Assembly (NCBI GenBank): GCA_964550635.1
Contig: CAZJZV010000027.1
Location: forward strand, 1-16,640
DNA: 16,640 nucleotides
DNA from: RGIG4097 sp964550635
GTDB taxonomy: Bacteria; Bacillota; Clostridia; Christensenellales; CAG-917
Direction: 5' to 3'
Shown here: positions 1-7,510 of the stretch, piece after piece
Layout of the letters: each line of letters opens with the position of its first letter
Numbering within the stretch: the first letter of the stretch is position 1
Notes under the pieces: generated by a model
Databases searched by the model: none
What the model saw: only the letters and a program-made list of their open reading frames with translations
Told to the model about the DNA's origin: nothing
Translations under genes and position numbers: made by a program

Positions 1-12
1 AAACCTCTACTG

Positions 13-37
13 AACCACCAGACTATCTGGTGGTTTT
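13..37 (+). terminator. Hairpin terminator of a gene left of the window
   Basis: AACCACCAGA (13-22) pairs with TCTGGTGGTT (26-35) around a 3-nt loop and runs into TTTT at 34-37, followed by GTGTT. The T-run lies on the + side, so it most likely terminates a rightward transcript entering from outside the window. The T tract is short, so efficiency is uncertain. The CCACCAG/CTGGTGG core recurs in the hairpin at 16597-16615. Confidence 0.55.
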
Positions 38-47
38 GTGTTACAAC

Positions 48-75
48 AAAAGCACTCCTACGAGAGTGCTTTTTT
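48..75 (-). terminator. Terminator of the holA-to-aspartate-kinase operon
   Basis: AAAAGCACTC (48-57) pairs perfectly with GAGTGCTTTT (64-73) around the 6-nt loop CTACGA. It begins a few bases past the aspartate kinase stop codon. Read leftward, the stem ends in TTTTGTTGT. Read rightward it ends in a T-run at 70-75, so it can act in both directions and may insulate the operon from rightward read-through. Confidence 0.8.
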
Positions 76-76
76 C

Positions 77-1387
77 TCATTTCTGGAACGCATAGTAGAT
101 TGCGTTGATTGCCTTTTCGTAGTCGAACGTGTCTACGCCGACGATGATGTTAAGCTCGGACGAGCCTTGGTCTATCATTCGTATGTTGATATGCGAGTCC
201 GCAAGCGCGGTCATTATCGTTGCGGCGGTGCCGTGGCGAGACGCCATGTTGTGACCGACGGTCGCTATCAAGGAAAGTCCGCTGTGAATATCCACGCTAT
301 CCGCTTGCACGCTGTCTTGGATTTTGGTGATCAGGGATTGCATTTTGCCAGTCAGGTATTCGTCTCTGACGACAAGGGACATAGTGTCGATACCGCTCGG
401 CACGTGCTCGAAAGATACTCCTTCGTATTCGAGAATGGACAACACTTTGCGCACGAAACCGATTTCGCTATTCATCATATCTTTTTCGATATTGATGATT
501 GTGAAGCCCTTCTTGCCCGCGATACCCGTGATGACTTTGTCGTTCTTGGGGAGTTTGTTGGACGGCACGATCATAGTGCCTTCGTGACCGGGATTGAAGG
601 TGTTTTTTATATTGATAGGTATGCCTGCGCTACGGACGGGGAACACACTTTCGGGATGCAGGACTTCCGCGCCCATGTAGGCAAGTTCTCGCAGTTCCTT
701 ATAGCTCAAATATCTGATATGTTCGGGGTCGTCCACGATAGTGGGATTTGCGGTTAGGAAACCGTTGACGTCCGTCCAGTTTTCGTAGACTTCTGCGTTC
801 ATTGCGCGAGCGACGATAGCACCCGTTATATCACTGCCGCCGCGGGAGAAAGTGCGCACTTTGCCTTCCGCATCAGAGCCGTAAAAACCGGGGAGCACCG
901 CCCTATCCACGTCTTCGAGTCTACTGCGGATAAGGTCTATCGAGTAGTCGAGTTGAAGATTGCCCTTGTCGTTGAATTTGATGAGTTCGAACGTGTCGAT
1001 AAACGCAACGCCGAGTCTTGCGGCAAGGAGTTTTGCAGAGAGATATTCTCCGCGGGACGCGGTGTAGTCTTTGGATTCGCCGTTTTCAATTCTATATTTG
1101 ATTTCGGCAAGTTCGTTTTTCATGCCGACGTCGACGCCCAACCCCTCTTCGATTTCGAGAAAACGTTTCTCGATGACGGGGAAAGTTTCGTCGCAATTGC
1201 CGCACTCTTTGACTTCGTTGAAGCACTTGTAAAGAGCGTCCGTGACTTTGACGTCCGCTTTGTCTCTCTTGCCGGGGGCGGAAACAACGATAAAACGTCT
1301 GTCGCTATCCGCGCCTATTATGTCCGCGACTTGCAATATCGTCTTGGTGTTAGCCATAGACGTACCGCCGAATTTGCAAATTTTCAT
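77..1387 (-). CDS. lysC: Aspartate kinase (monofunctional, AK III-like)
   Basis: This enzyme phosphorylates L-aspartate with ATP, the first step toward lysine, diaminopimelate, methionine and threonine, in the cytoplasm. At 436 residues it has the usual length for a monofunctional enzyme. The kinase domain starts with KFGGTS (5-10) and carries SRGE (111-114) and SRGGSDITG (181-189), followed by YENWTDVNG (201-209). Two C-terminal ACT domains (about 296-360 and 370-436) imply allosteric feedback by an end product. The sequence resembles the Bacillus YclM/ThrD-type isozyme more than the internally initiated alpha2beta2 type. GAGGT lies 4 nt before the ATG. It is the last gene of its operon, 42 nt after the DUF1015 gene and directly before a terminator. 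No lysine riboswitch lies in the short gap upstream. Which amino acid inhibits it cannot be told from sequence. Confidence 0.93.
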   Translation of the reverse strand: MKICKFGGTSMANTKTILQVADIIGADSDRRFIVVSAPGKRDKADVKVTDALYKCFNEVKECGNCDETFPVIEKRFLEIEEGLGVDVGMKNELAEIKYRIENGESKDYTASRGEYLSAKLLAARLGVAFIDTFELIKFNDKGNLQLDYSIDLIRSRLEDVDRAVLPGFYGSDAEGKVRTFSRGGSDITGAIVARAMNAEVYENWTDVNGFLTANPTIVDDPEHIRYLSYKELRELAYMGAEVLHPESVFPVRSAGIPINIKNTFNPGHEGTMIVPSNKLPKNDKVITGIAGKKGFTIINIEKDMMNSEIGFVRKVLSILEYEGVSFEHVPSGIDTMSLVVRDEYLTGKMQSLITKIQDSVQADSVDIHSGLSLIATVGHNMASRHGTAATIMTALADSHINIRMIDQGSSELNIIVGVDTFDYEKAINAIYYAFQK

Positions 1388-1429
1388 AATTACCTCTAAT
1401 TCACTCTATGTAAATTTTTTTCTTTTCGG

Positions 1430-2650
1430 TTACTTGATTTTGTGGCACTCGAAGTAGTATCTCTTCTCTTCCGCCTCACCCATACTAAACGCTTTACGGC
1501 AGAGATTGCCGTGATCGATGACGTAGCGGAAAAGTTCGTCCTTTTTGATTGACGGCATAAAGATAGCGACACCGCCACTACTCTCCGCGACGCTACGCAG
1601 GTGATTTTCTCCGTGCACGTAATCCACGCTCACACCCGCGTTTTCAGATATATACTCGTCGATAGCGGATTGCACTTCTGCAATACATTCCGCGCTCATA
1701 TCGTTACACGCAATAACGTATGCGATTCCGTCCGCTTCGAGAGTGAGTTTTCCGTCGCCCTTCAACACGCTCGAAAGGTAGGTGATGAAGTCCGCGTTAT
1801 CCGCTCCGAAAATCGCGCGATGGATAGGCTCGAAAGTTATGCCGTTGTCGTGCAGGTTTTCGATTTCGCAAAGCGCAAACCTTGCGGGGTGGTTTTCTTT
1901 TTCTTCGTCGGACAGAGTTTTTTTGATTTCATTCCAATGCGCCTGCGCGGTTGCAAGGGAGTGATTTCCGTCCCCTACCGCAAAGACGAACGTCGAATTT
2001 TCGCCGTAGCGAGAATGCATATTATTTTCGTAAATCGCAAGTTTATCGAACGCTTTTGCACTGTCAACCCTGTATCCCGTCAAATGACCGCCTTTCATAT
2101 TGAGGTCGAAGTCGTAGAGTTTGTCGCTCTCGTCCTTCTCTTTCCAGAGTTCTTCGACGACGCACTTTTCCTTGTCGTCCATAAGCACGATTATGTGCGG
2201 AAGTTCGATGGGTGCGCCCTTGCGGATTTTAAGACGCGGGGGGATTCTGTCCAAAACAACCCCTTCAGTCGCGCGCAAAGGTGCGTCGGTCGGGTGCACG
2301 TAAGAATAATCTTCAAGGTCGATTGCGCCAACCAATCCAAGACGTGAATTGCCTTCGGCGGTGTCCCTTTTGACAAGGACGAAACTATCCTTCAATTCGG
2401 TGAATTTACCGCTTGCGAGATAGTCTTCCATAGTGGCGTTTATCGTTGAAATTCTTTCGTCCGCATCGCCGTCTTCGAGATAGACTTCGGGAAATATCAG
2501 TTTGAGTGTGCTAGGGCTATCCCCCACGTATTCTTCAACTTCTTTCCAGTAGTCGCGTTGGGACGTAAATTGGTCGCAGGAAACCACCGCCCATTTTGAA
2601 AGGTCGGCGACTTTCGGCAACAATACGTCTACGCATTTTACGGTCTTCAT
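1430..2650 (-). CDS. DUF1015 family protein (COG4198-like)
   Basis: This 406-residue soluble protein matches the conserved DUF1015 pattern. RATEG (126-130) is followed by RIPPRLKIRKGAPIELPH (135-152), VLMDDK (155-160), the GDGNHSLATAQAH block (226-238) and a late VHGENHL segment (about 344-350). No signal peptide or membrane helix is visible. The biochemical role is not firmly established for bacterial members. In several bacteria such genes lie beside serine biosynthesis genes, and related folds include ParB/Srx-like kinases, so a link to amino acid metabolism is plausible but inferred. AAGGAG lies 5 nt before the ATG. It sits 9 nt after cdaA and 42 nt before aspartate kinase, so it is almost certainly co-transcribed with both. 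Confidence 0.85.
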   Translation of the reverse strand: MKTVKCVDVLLPKVADLSKWAVVSCDQFTSQRDYWKEVEEYVGDSPSTLKLIFPEVYLEDGDADERISTINATMEDYLASGKFTELKDSFVLVKRDTAEGNSRLGLVGAIDLEDYSYVHPTDAPLRATEGVVLDRIPPRLKIRKGAPIELPHIIVLMDDKEKCVVEELWKEKDESDKLYDFDLNMKGGHLTGYRVDSAKAFDKLAIYENNMHSRYGENSTFVFAVGDGNHSLATAQAHWNEIKKTLSDEEKENHPARFALCEIENLHDNGITFEPIHRAIFGADNADFITYLSSVLKGDGKLTLEADGIAYVIACNDMSAECIAEVQSAIDEYISENAGVSVDYVHGENHLRSVAESSGGVAIFMPSIKKDELFRYVIDHGNLCRKAFSMGEAEEKRYYFECHKIK

Positions 2651-2659
2651 AAATACTCC

Positions 2660-3523
2660 TTATTGCAATCTTCCGTGGTGTTTCTTTTCCTGTTTTGCCT
2701 GACGGCGAGCGAGAGCGGCAAGGGAAATGCCGTATGCTTCTTCGATTTCGTCTTTGAGTTTGTCCATGGTCATATAGCGTTTGATTTCGCCGTGTTTGAC
2801 GACGGAGATGATACCCGTTTCCTCACTGACGACGATGGACAATACGTCCGTATCTTCGGTGATACCGATAGCGGCTCTGTGACGGGTGCCCATTTCCTTG
2901 TTGACGTTTCTCTGGGTAAGGGGCAAGAAGCAACCCGCCGCCACGATTTTGTTACCTCTGACGATAACCGCGCCGTCGTGAAGGGGTGCTTTCGTGTTGA
3001 AAATGCTTTCGAGCAAAGGAGCGGTCAAGGTTGCGCCGAGCATCGTACCGGTGTCGATGATGGTGTCCTGAATGTCCCCGTTCATGTCGATGATGATAAT
3101 CGCGCCCACATCCTGTTTCGCCATATCCTGACAAGCGGTCAAGATTTCGGTGGTTGCGTCTCTCAATTCGTCGTCACTGTTGAGTTGGTCGTTGAAAATG
3201 GACAGTCCGCGGGGATTGCCTATCTTTTGGAACAACGACTTGAGGTCTGTCTGATAGACGACGGCGGTGATCACTATGACGAATATCATCGCGTAGTGCA
3301 GGATATATCTCGATACGGTGAGTATCTCGTGGTCGCAGAGTTGCGAAAGCACTTGTACGAGAATTTCCAACACCATAACGGATAGCAACAAGCACAACAC
3401 CCTGACGTTGCGTTTGTACGCGAAGAACGTGAACAGCAACACCAAGACGGTCGCTATCACCACGCCGTCAAGGACTGCGTAGTAATCAATGTTTTTCACC
3501 CATTCGACAAAATTGTAGTTCAT
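2660..3523 (-). CDS. cdaA: Diadenylate cyclase CdaA (c-di-AMP synthase)
   Basis: This membrane-anchored enzyme condenses two ATP into cyclic di-AMP, a second messenger that controls potassium and osmolyte balance and wall homeostasis in Bacillota. Its 287 residues are close to the usual 270-285. Three hydrophobic helices lie in about residues 15-90, followed by the DisA_N catalytic domain. The DGA motif (183-185, in LHDGAVIVRG) and the RHR motif (214-216, in GTRHRAAIG) are both intact. The C-terminus is basic and lysine-rich. AGGAG lies 7 nt before the ATG and just after a small hairpin. In most Bacillota cdaA is followed by cdaR (YbbR domain) and glmM. Neither is here; the neighbours are a membrane protein of unknown function, DUF1015 and aspartate kinase. 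Confidence 0.95.
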   Translation of the reverse strand: MNYNFVEWVKNIDYYAVLDGVVIATVLVLLFTFFAYKRNVRVLCLLLSVMVLEILVQVLSQLCDHEILTVSRYILHYAMIFVIVITAVVYQTDLKSLFQKIGNPRGLSIFNDQLNSDDELRDATTEILTACQDMAKQDVGAIIIIDMNGDIQDTIIDTGTMLGATLTAPLLESIFNTKAPLHDGAVIVRGNKIVAAGCFLPLTQRNVNKEMGTRHRAAIGITEDTDVLSIVVSEETGIISVVKHGEIKRYMTMDKLKDEIEEAYGISLAALARRQAKQEKKHHGRLQ

Positions 3524-3534
3524 ATTTTACTCCT

Positions 3535-3547
3535 CGTGCAGAGCACG
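3535..3547 (-). other. Small hairpin before the cdaA ribosome binding site
   Basis: CGTGC (3535-3539) pairs with GCACG (3543-3547) around a 3-nt loop. On the coding strand it begins right after the stop of the upstream membrane protein gene and ends one base before the AGGAG of cdaA. It could tune coupling or mark an mRNA processing point. The stem is only 5 bp, so a chance origin is possible. Confidence 0.3.
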
Positions 3548-4351
3548 TTAAATATCGAATTCGTCAAAGACTTTTCCGTCGTCTTCGAAAGGATTGTTTT
3601 CGGCTTCGATGACGGGAATATAGTTTTTGGCTTTGTTGTCAAGCACCGCTTGAAGTACGAGAGTCAGGACGACTAGCACCGCGAATATGGACACCGCTAC
3701 TATGCTTGCGGTGACGGTGTCGTCGGTGACGAGAGTCCCGCCGAAACTGATGCCGTAGTTTGCAAAAGTCGATTGAAATCTATCCGCAAACGAAGCGTCG
3801 TTTCTCAACACGAAGTTTGCTATGCAAGGAAACACGGTGTGTATGCCCTGACACACGAGATAGGCGGTCGTCCACAGTTTGAAGCACGCTCTGCCCGAAA
3901 ACGGATCGAGATATTTCGGGTATATCACAACGAAGAACATCACGTACAGTGCGGCGGACAGTATGGTGACGTCGCAGATATAAGTTGCATACACGAACAC
4001 GACTTCGGATGCAAGCGCGCATATCTTGACGAGTCCCATCAAAAATCTTGCCGCGGCGGTGAATATCATCGTGAGATAGATGAAATCCGAGTGCGATATA
4101 TCCCGCAGTCCCCTTCTCAACGCCATAGAACTGAATATGGATGCGCAACAGTAGCAGAGCCATGCGGGGAGCAGTCCGTTGTAAAGCACGTCGAGAATGA
4201 CGTTGACGACTATGTCCCGCACGCCTTCGTATGTGCCAAACTCCAAGATGAGAGTGTATAACGCGTTGAATAGAGATGCAAGTATCAACCCCGCCCAGAT
4301 GAGAGCGGAGTATTTTCTATCTATTCTGTTTTTGACTACGATTATTTTCAT
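3548..4351 (-). CDS. Multi-pass membrane protein of unknown function
   Basis: I do not recognise this family. The reading frame extends upstream inside holA, but the start MKIIVVKNR at 4351 is chosen. Its ATG shares one base with the holA stop (TAATG), which fits translational coupling, and the 62 upstream residues lie wholly in the holA shadow and look non-native. This gives 267 residues. About six hydrophobic segments are visible (roughly 15-36, 47-75, 89-112, 116-145, 158-182 and 213-237). Residues after 240 form an acidic soluble tail with NPFEDD (253-258) and VFDEFDI at the very end. There is no signal peptide, Walker motif or obvious catalytic motif. It sits 24 nt before cdaA, the position of a possible accessory membrane partner, but nothing in the sequence proves that role. 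Confidence 0.75.
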   Translation of the reverse strand: MKIIVVKNRIDRKYSALIWAGLILASLFNALYTLILEFGTYEGVRDIVVNVILDVLYNGLLPAWLCYCCASIFSSMALRRGLRDISHSDFIYLTMIFTAAARFLMGLVKICALASEVVFVYATYICDVTILSAALYVMFFVVIYPKYLDPFSGRACFKLWTTAYLVCQGIHTVFPCIANFVLRNDASFADRFQSTFANYGISFGGTLVTDDTVTASIVAVSIFAVLVVLTLVLQAVLDNKAKNYIPVIEAENNPFEDDGKVFDEFDI

Positions 4352-5460
4352 TATGCGTTCAACAAGGTCAGTATTGCGTCGTGTAGCGCGCTTTCGTCGG
4401 CGCGTCTGCCCGATATGATTGCATAGTACAATTCGTGCAGATAGTCCACGCACTTCTTGAGCCTGACTTGCGTATAGTTTTTCGCAACTCTTCTCAAGTG
4501 GTACAGTTGCCCATCCGACACTTCGAGAAGGGTGCAAAGTTGTTTGTCGTCTCCCTTGTAGAGAGTGGTATGAAGCATTTTGCGGTAGTGGTTGTAGAGC
4601 ATGGATACTATCGAGATGCCCTTCATTCCGCGACCGTAAAGTGCGTTGAGAATTTCAAGCGCTCTATCCGCCTGCTTCTCACTGACCGCACTTGACAACA
4701 AATACCCTGCGTAATCGCTTTCGGGGACGACCATATCTTCAACGTCCTTTTCGGTGATGACGTCGTTTGAATATGCTTTCAGTTTTTGCACTTCTCTCAC
4801 GATACGCGACATATCCGAATTTGTGAAGTTGATGAGAGCGGTCAAAGCGGCGGGATCCATTTTGCGGACGGGTTCCGCATCCAAAATCTTCTTGACTTCG
4901 TTTGCGATTTCCAACGGAGCAAGATGAGCGCAATCAACGTATTCTATGCCGTATTTCGAGCAGAATTTTTTTGCAAGTTCGACGATTTGTTTGTCTTTCG
5001 TCTTTTTCTTCTCCTGCTCGTTTTCGTCGTCATTATCCGCTTTTTTCTCTTTGTCGTTTTTTTTCGTCTGTTCGTCCGTTTCGTCGTCATCGTCGCTCAC
5101 TTGAACGTCGTCCACGACGGCAACGAAAATCGTCGTCGGATTTGAGGACAACATGTAGGTCTGAACAAACTTTTTGTCATCGTCGGATAGCCTTTCCGAT
5201 ACGTCAGGCACGACGACCAATTTTCTGTCCCCGAACATAGGGAAAGTCGAGAGTGCGTCTTCGACCGCACCCCTACCGTCAGACTGCGAAACGGTGGTGA
5301 TATTGAACTCCTTGAAATCGTCGTCGACGAGTGCTTTGAACATGTCGAGCGCAGTGTGACGAAGATATGCGTCAACCCCTGCGATAACGTACAAAGGTTT
5401 CGCTTGTTCAAATCCCGTATTCACGGCGGATAGGTGTTTTTCAAGGTCAAGGTATCTCAT
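4351..5460 (-). CDS. holA: DNA polymerase III delta subunit
   Basis: Delta opens the beta sliding clamp as part of the clamp-loader complex in replication. At 369 residues it is somewhat longer than the usual 330-350. The N-terminal part shows the family pattern: YVIAGVDAYLRHTALDMF (24-41), then a segment with FPMFGDRKLVVV (73-84). The C-terminal collar follows, with helical stretches such as TNSDMSRIVREVQKLKAYS (213-231). The excess length is a highly charged stretch at about 121-158, rich in D, E and K. There is no ribosome binding site before the ATG; the promoter lies so close that the leader would be about 12 nt. It is the first gene of the leftward operon, and its stop overlaps the next start by one base. 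Confidence 0.88.
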   Translation of the reverse strand: MRYLDLEKHLSAVNTGFEQAKPLYVIAGVDAYLRHTALDMFKALVDDDFKEFNITTVSQSDGRGAVEDALSTFPMFGDRKLVVVPDVSERLSDDDKKFVQTYMLSSNPTTIFVAVVDDVQVSDDDDETDEQTKKNDKEKKADNDDENEQEKKKTKDKQIVELAKKFCSKYGIEYVDCAHLAPLEIANEVKKILDAEPVRKMDPAALTALINFTNSDMSRIVREVQKLKAYSNDVITEKDVEDMVVPESDYAGYLLSSAVSEKQADRALEILNALYGRGMKGISIVSMLYNHYRKMLHTTLYKGDDKQLCTLLEVSDGQLYHLRRVAKNYTQVRLKKCVDYLHELYYAIISGRRADESALHDAILTLLNA

Positions 5461-5478
5461 TGTTCTATATTATTTTAT

Positions 5479-5508
5479 ATCATAGCATAGTTTATTAGAA
5501 AATGTAAA
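5479..5508 (-). promoter_or_regulatory. Sigma-A-type promoter of the holA operon
   Basis: On the minus strand a -35 TTTACA (5503-5508) is separated by 18 nt from a -10 TATGAT (5479-5484). The -10 is preceded by TGC, an extended -10 (TGnTATGAT). Transcription would begin near 5472, only about 12 nt before the holA ATG, in A/T-rich sequence with no Shine-Dalgarno motif. Confidence 0.65.
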
Positions 5509-5531
5509 GAAATTTCTTATCCGCACCGCCC

Positions 5532-5572
5532 TAAAAATTAAAAGTTACGCGCCGAGATTTTCGACGCGTAAC
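5532..5572 (-). terminator. Terminator of the amino acid ABC transporter operon
   Basis: Bases 5544-5555 pair with 5561-5572 in a 12-bp stem (GTTACGCG closing onto CGCGTAAC, with one G-T pair further in) and a 5-nt loop. On the minus strand the stem is followed by TTTTAATTTTTA (5532-5543). It lies about 50 nt past the ATPase stop and upstream of the holA promoter, so it separates the two leftward operons. Confidence 0.85.
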
Positions 5573-5623
5573 GCAACTTTAACTATTATTTTTGCAGTGA
5601 TAAACCGTTGATTTTGGCAAAAC

Positions 5624-6748
5624 TTATGCGATTTCAGTTTCTTCGTTCTCTTCGTTTTTCTTTGCGATTGTCTTTGACGACGACAACACTTTTGCCAAAA
5701 ATTCTTTGAGTCTGGGGTGTTCGGGCTCGGTGAAAAACTTGTCCGGGGTGTTTTGTTCAAGGATTTTACCTTCCGCCATAAACAACACTCTCGTGCCGAC
5801 TTCGCGGGCAAAGTTCATCTCGTGTGTGACGATGACCATAGTCATTCCGTCGTCCGCAACCTGCTTGATAAGGTCGAGAACTTCCCCGACCATTTCGGGA
5901 TCGAGTGCGGAAGTCGGCTCGTCGAAAAGCATGACTTTCGGGTTCATCGCAAGAGCGCGCGCGATTGCCACACGTTGCTTTTGTCCGCCCGACAAAGTGC
6001 TGGGATAGACGTCCGCTTTGCTTTCGAGTCCTATGCGCTTCAACAGGCGCATTGCGTTCTCTTCCGCCGCCGCTTTTATCTCTTTCGCACTGCTATATTC
6101 AAGGGGTTTGACTTCCTTTTCGCTTGCGTGCACGGAGTGGGTGATTTTGCGTTCGACTTGTTCGATTTTCTCGGTCAAACCAAGTTTTGCTTTGGTGAGT
6201 TTTTTGTCGTAAGTCGCATAGGTTTTTCCGCTGATTTCCTTGATGACTTTGGTCGCTTCCCATTCGGTTGCGATAGGTCCGAGTTCTTCTTTCAGTGCGG
6301 ACAGTTTTTGTTCGAGACGAACGATTTTCTTGTCCACTCCCTTATTGTACTTCTCTCCGCAAACTTCAAACCACTTGTTGTAGACAGGCACAAGTGCGTT
6401 CTTGATTTTCGTCTTGCGCATATTCTTCACGCCGATTTGCACGGGTGCGAGAGTTATGTTTTGCTTGACGGTCATATTGTTGAACAGGTTGAATTGTTGG
6501 AACACCATTCCCATTTTTTCGCGCTGTTCGTTGATGTCGACTTTAAGGTCCGCAAGGTCCACGCCGTCGAACATAATCTTTCCCGCAGTGGGGTCTTCAA
6601 GGCAGTTCAAGCAACGAAGGAACGTGGATTTTCCGCCGCCGGACGGACCGACGATAACCACTCTTTCCCCTTCGTTGATAGTTTCGGTGATGTCGTCGAG
6701 CACGAGCAAATCTCCGAACTTTTTCGTCAAATTTATTGCACTTAACAT
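5624..6748 (-). CDS. Polar amino acid ABC transporter ATPase with large insertion
   Basis: This is the cytoplasmic ATP-hydrolysing subunit of a GlnQ/HisP-type amino acid importer. All nucleotide-binding motifs are intact: Walker A GPSGGGKST (34-42), Q-loop FQQ (83-85), signature LSGGQ (252-256), Walker B VMLFDEP (272-278) and H-loop His309. Family members are usually about 240-250 residues; this one has 374. The excess is roughly residues 111-220, between APVQIGVKNM and the helix entering KAAAEENAMRLLKRIGL. This stretch is rich in Lys and Glu and looks helical, perhaps coiled-coil. There is also a short acidic tail after 355. The ATG at 6748 is chosen over the GTG at 6754, because GGAGG lies 7 nt before the ATG but only 1 nt before the GTG. 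It follows the permease by 2 nt. Confidence 0.93.
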   Translation of the reverse strand: MLSAINLTKKFGDLLVLDDITETINEGERVVIVGPSGGGKSTFLRCLNCLEDPTAGKIMFDGVDLADLKVDINEQREKMGMVFQQFNLFNNMTVKQNITLAPVQIGVKNMRKTKIKNALVPVYNKWFEVCGEKYNKGVDKKIVRLEQKLSALKEELGPIATEWEATKVIKEISGKTYATYDKKLTKAKLGLTEKIEQVERKITHSVHASEKEVKPLEYSSAKEIKAAAEENAMRLLKRIGLESKADVYPSTLSGGQKQRVAIARALAMNPKVMLFDEPTSALDPEMVGEVLDLIKQVADDGMTMVIVTHEMNFAREVGTRVLFMAEGKILEQNTPDKFFTEPEHPRLKEFLAKVLSSSKTIAKKNEENEETEIA

Positions 6749-6750
6749 AA

Positions 6751-7509
6751 TCACGCCTCCACTACGTTTTCGCCGATTTTCTTTCCGCGGACTTTGATTT
6801 TCTTATAGTTGCGGTCGGTCTTTGCCATACGCTTTTCGATGAGTTTCAAAATCCCCGTCAAAATCATGACGATGACGAGATACATACACGCGGCAATGAG
6901 CAACGGAAATAGATAGTCAAACGTTCTGGATTGGATGAGTCCGGGGACTTTTCCAAGGTCGAGAATGCCGACGTAACCGACGATTGCGGTTTCCTTGACG
7001 AGAGTTATAAACTCGTTGAAGAGCGGGGGCATAACGTTTCTGACCGCCTGCGGAGTGATGACTTTGATCATAGTCTGTCCCGTGGACATACCGAGAGAGC
7101 GACCTGCTTCCATTTGACCGTAGTCGACGCTTTCAAAGCCTGCGCGGACGATTTCCGCAACGTACGCGCCCGAATTGAGTCCGAAAGTTATCGCGCCTAT
7201 GACTATGCCGTTGTCGAGAGATGCGAGCACCACGAAGTACATGATGAACAACTGCAACACGACGGGAGTACCGCGGATAATCATTATGTAGACGTTGGCG
7301 ATGCCCGACAAAACTTTGAGTTTGCCGGTGCGTTTGTTGACGTAGTTTATCATCGCCAATATAACGCCGATTGCCACACCGATAAGTGTGGCAAATAAGG
7401 CTATCAAAAGAGTGTTTCCGAGTCCGTCGAAGTACAGTTTGTATCTGTCGTCGTAGATGAACGCGCGGTGCAAACGCTCTTGTAAAGTTGCTGATAGTAG
7501 TACGTTCAT
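6751..7509 (-). CDS. Amino acid ABC transporter permease (HisMQ type)
   Basis: This inner-membrane subunit forms the translocation path for a polar amino acid importer, likely as a homodimer because only one permease gene is present. Its 252 residues are typical in length apart from a basic C-terminal tail (about 226-246). After an N-terminal extension of about 27 residues, the MetI-like core shows GLGNTLLIALFATLIGV (29-45), IRGTPVVLQL (78-87) and the cytoplasmic EAA-type loop EAGRSLGMSTGQTMIKVITP (134-153), which docks on the ATPase. Several membrane helices are evident, ending at about 200-224. The start lies 1 nt after the receptor stop with no clear ribosome binding site, so translation is probably coupled to the receptor gene. 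Confidence 0.93.
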   Translation of the reverse strand: MNVLLSATLQERLHRAFIYDDRYKLYFDGLGNTLLIALFATLIGVAIGVILAMINYVNKRTGKLKVLSGIANVYIMIIRGTPVVLQLFIMYFVVLASLDNGIVIGAITFGLNSGAYVAEIVRAGFESVDYGQMEAGRSLGMSTGQTMIKVITPQAVRNVMPPLFNEFITLVKETAIVGYVGILDLGKVPGLIQSRTFDYLFPLLIAACMYLVIVMILTGILKLIEKRMAKTDRNYKKIKVRGKKIGENVVEA

Positions 7510-7510
7510 A

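Noticed and set aside
38..757. + strand frame opposite aspartate kinase
   Set aside because: It begins inside the terminator and has no ribosome binding site or domain; the minus-strand kinase is unambiguous.
1388..1429. Lysine riboswitch before aspartate kinase
   Set aside because: Only 42 nt separate the genes, far too short for the lysine riboswitch.
1601..2347. + strand frame opposite the DUF1015 gene
   Set aside because: It is a shadow of a conserved protein, with biased composition and no start signal.
4352..4537. N-terminal extension of the membrane protein gene into holA
   Set aside because: The 62 residues are basic, lack hydrophobic character, and lie within the holA coding sequence. 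The ATG at 4351 in the TAATG junction is the better start.
5717..6745. Long open frame (342 codons) on the + strand opposite the ABC ATPase
   Set aside because: It mirrors the intact ATPase. The product is rich in F, H, D and V with no motif, as expected from the complement of a gene that rarely uses TTA, CTA and TCA.
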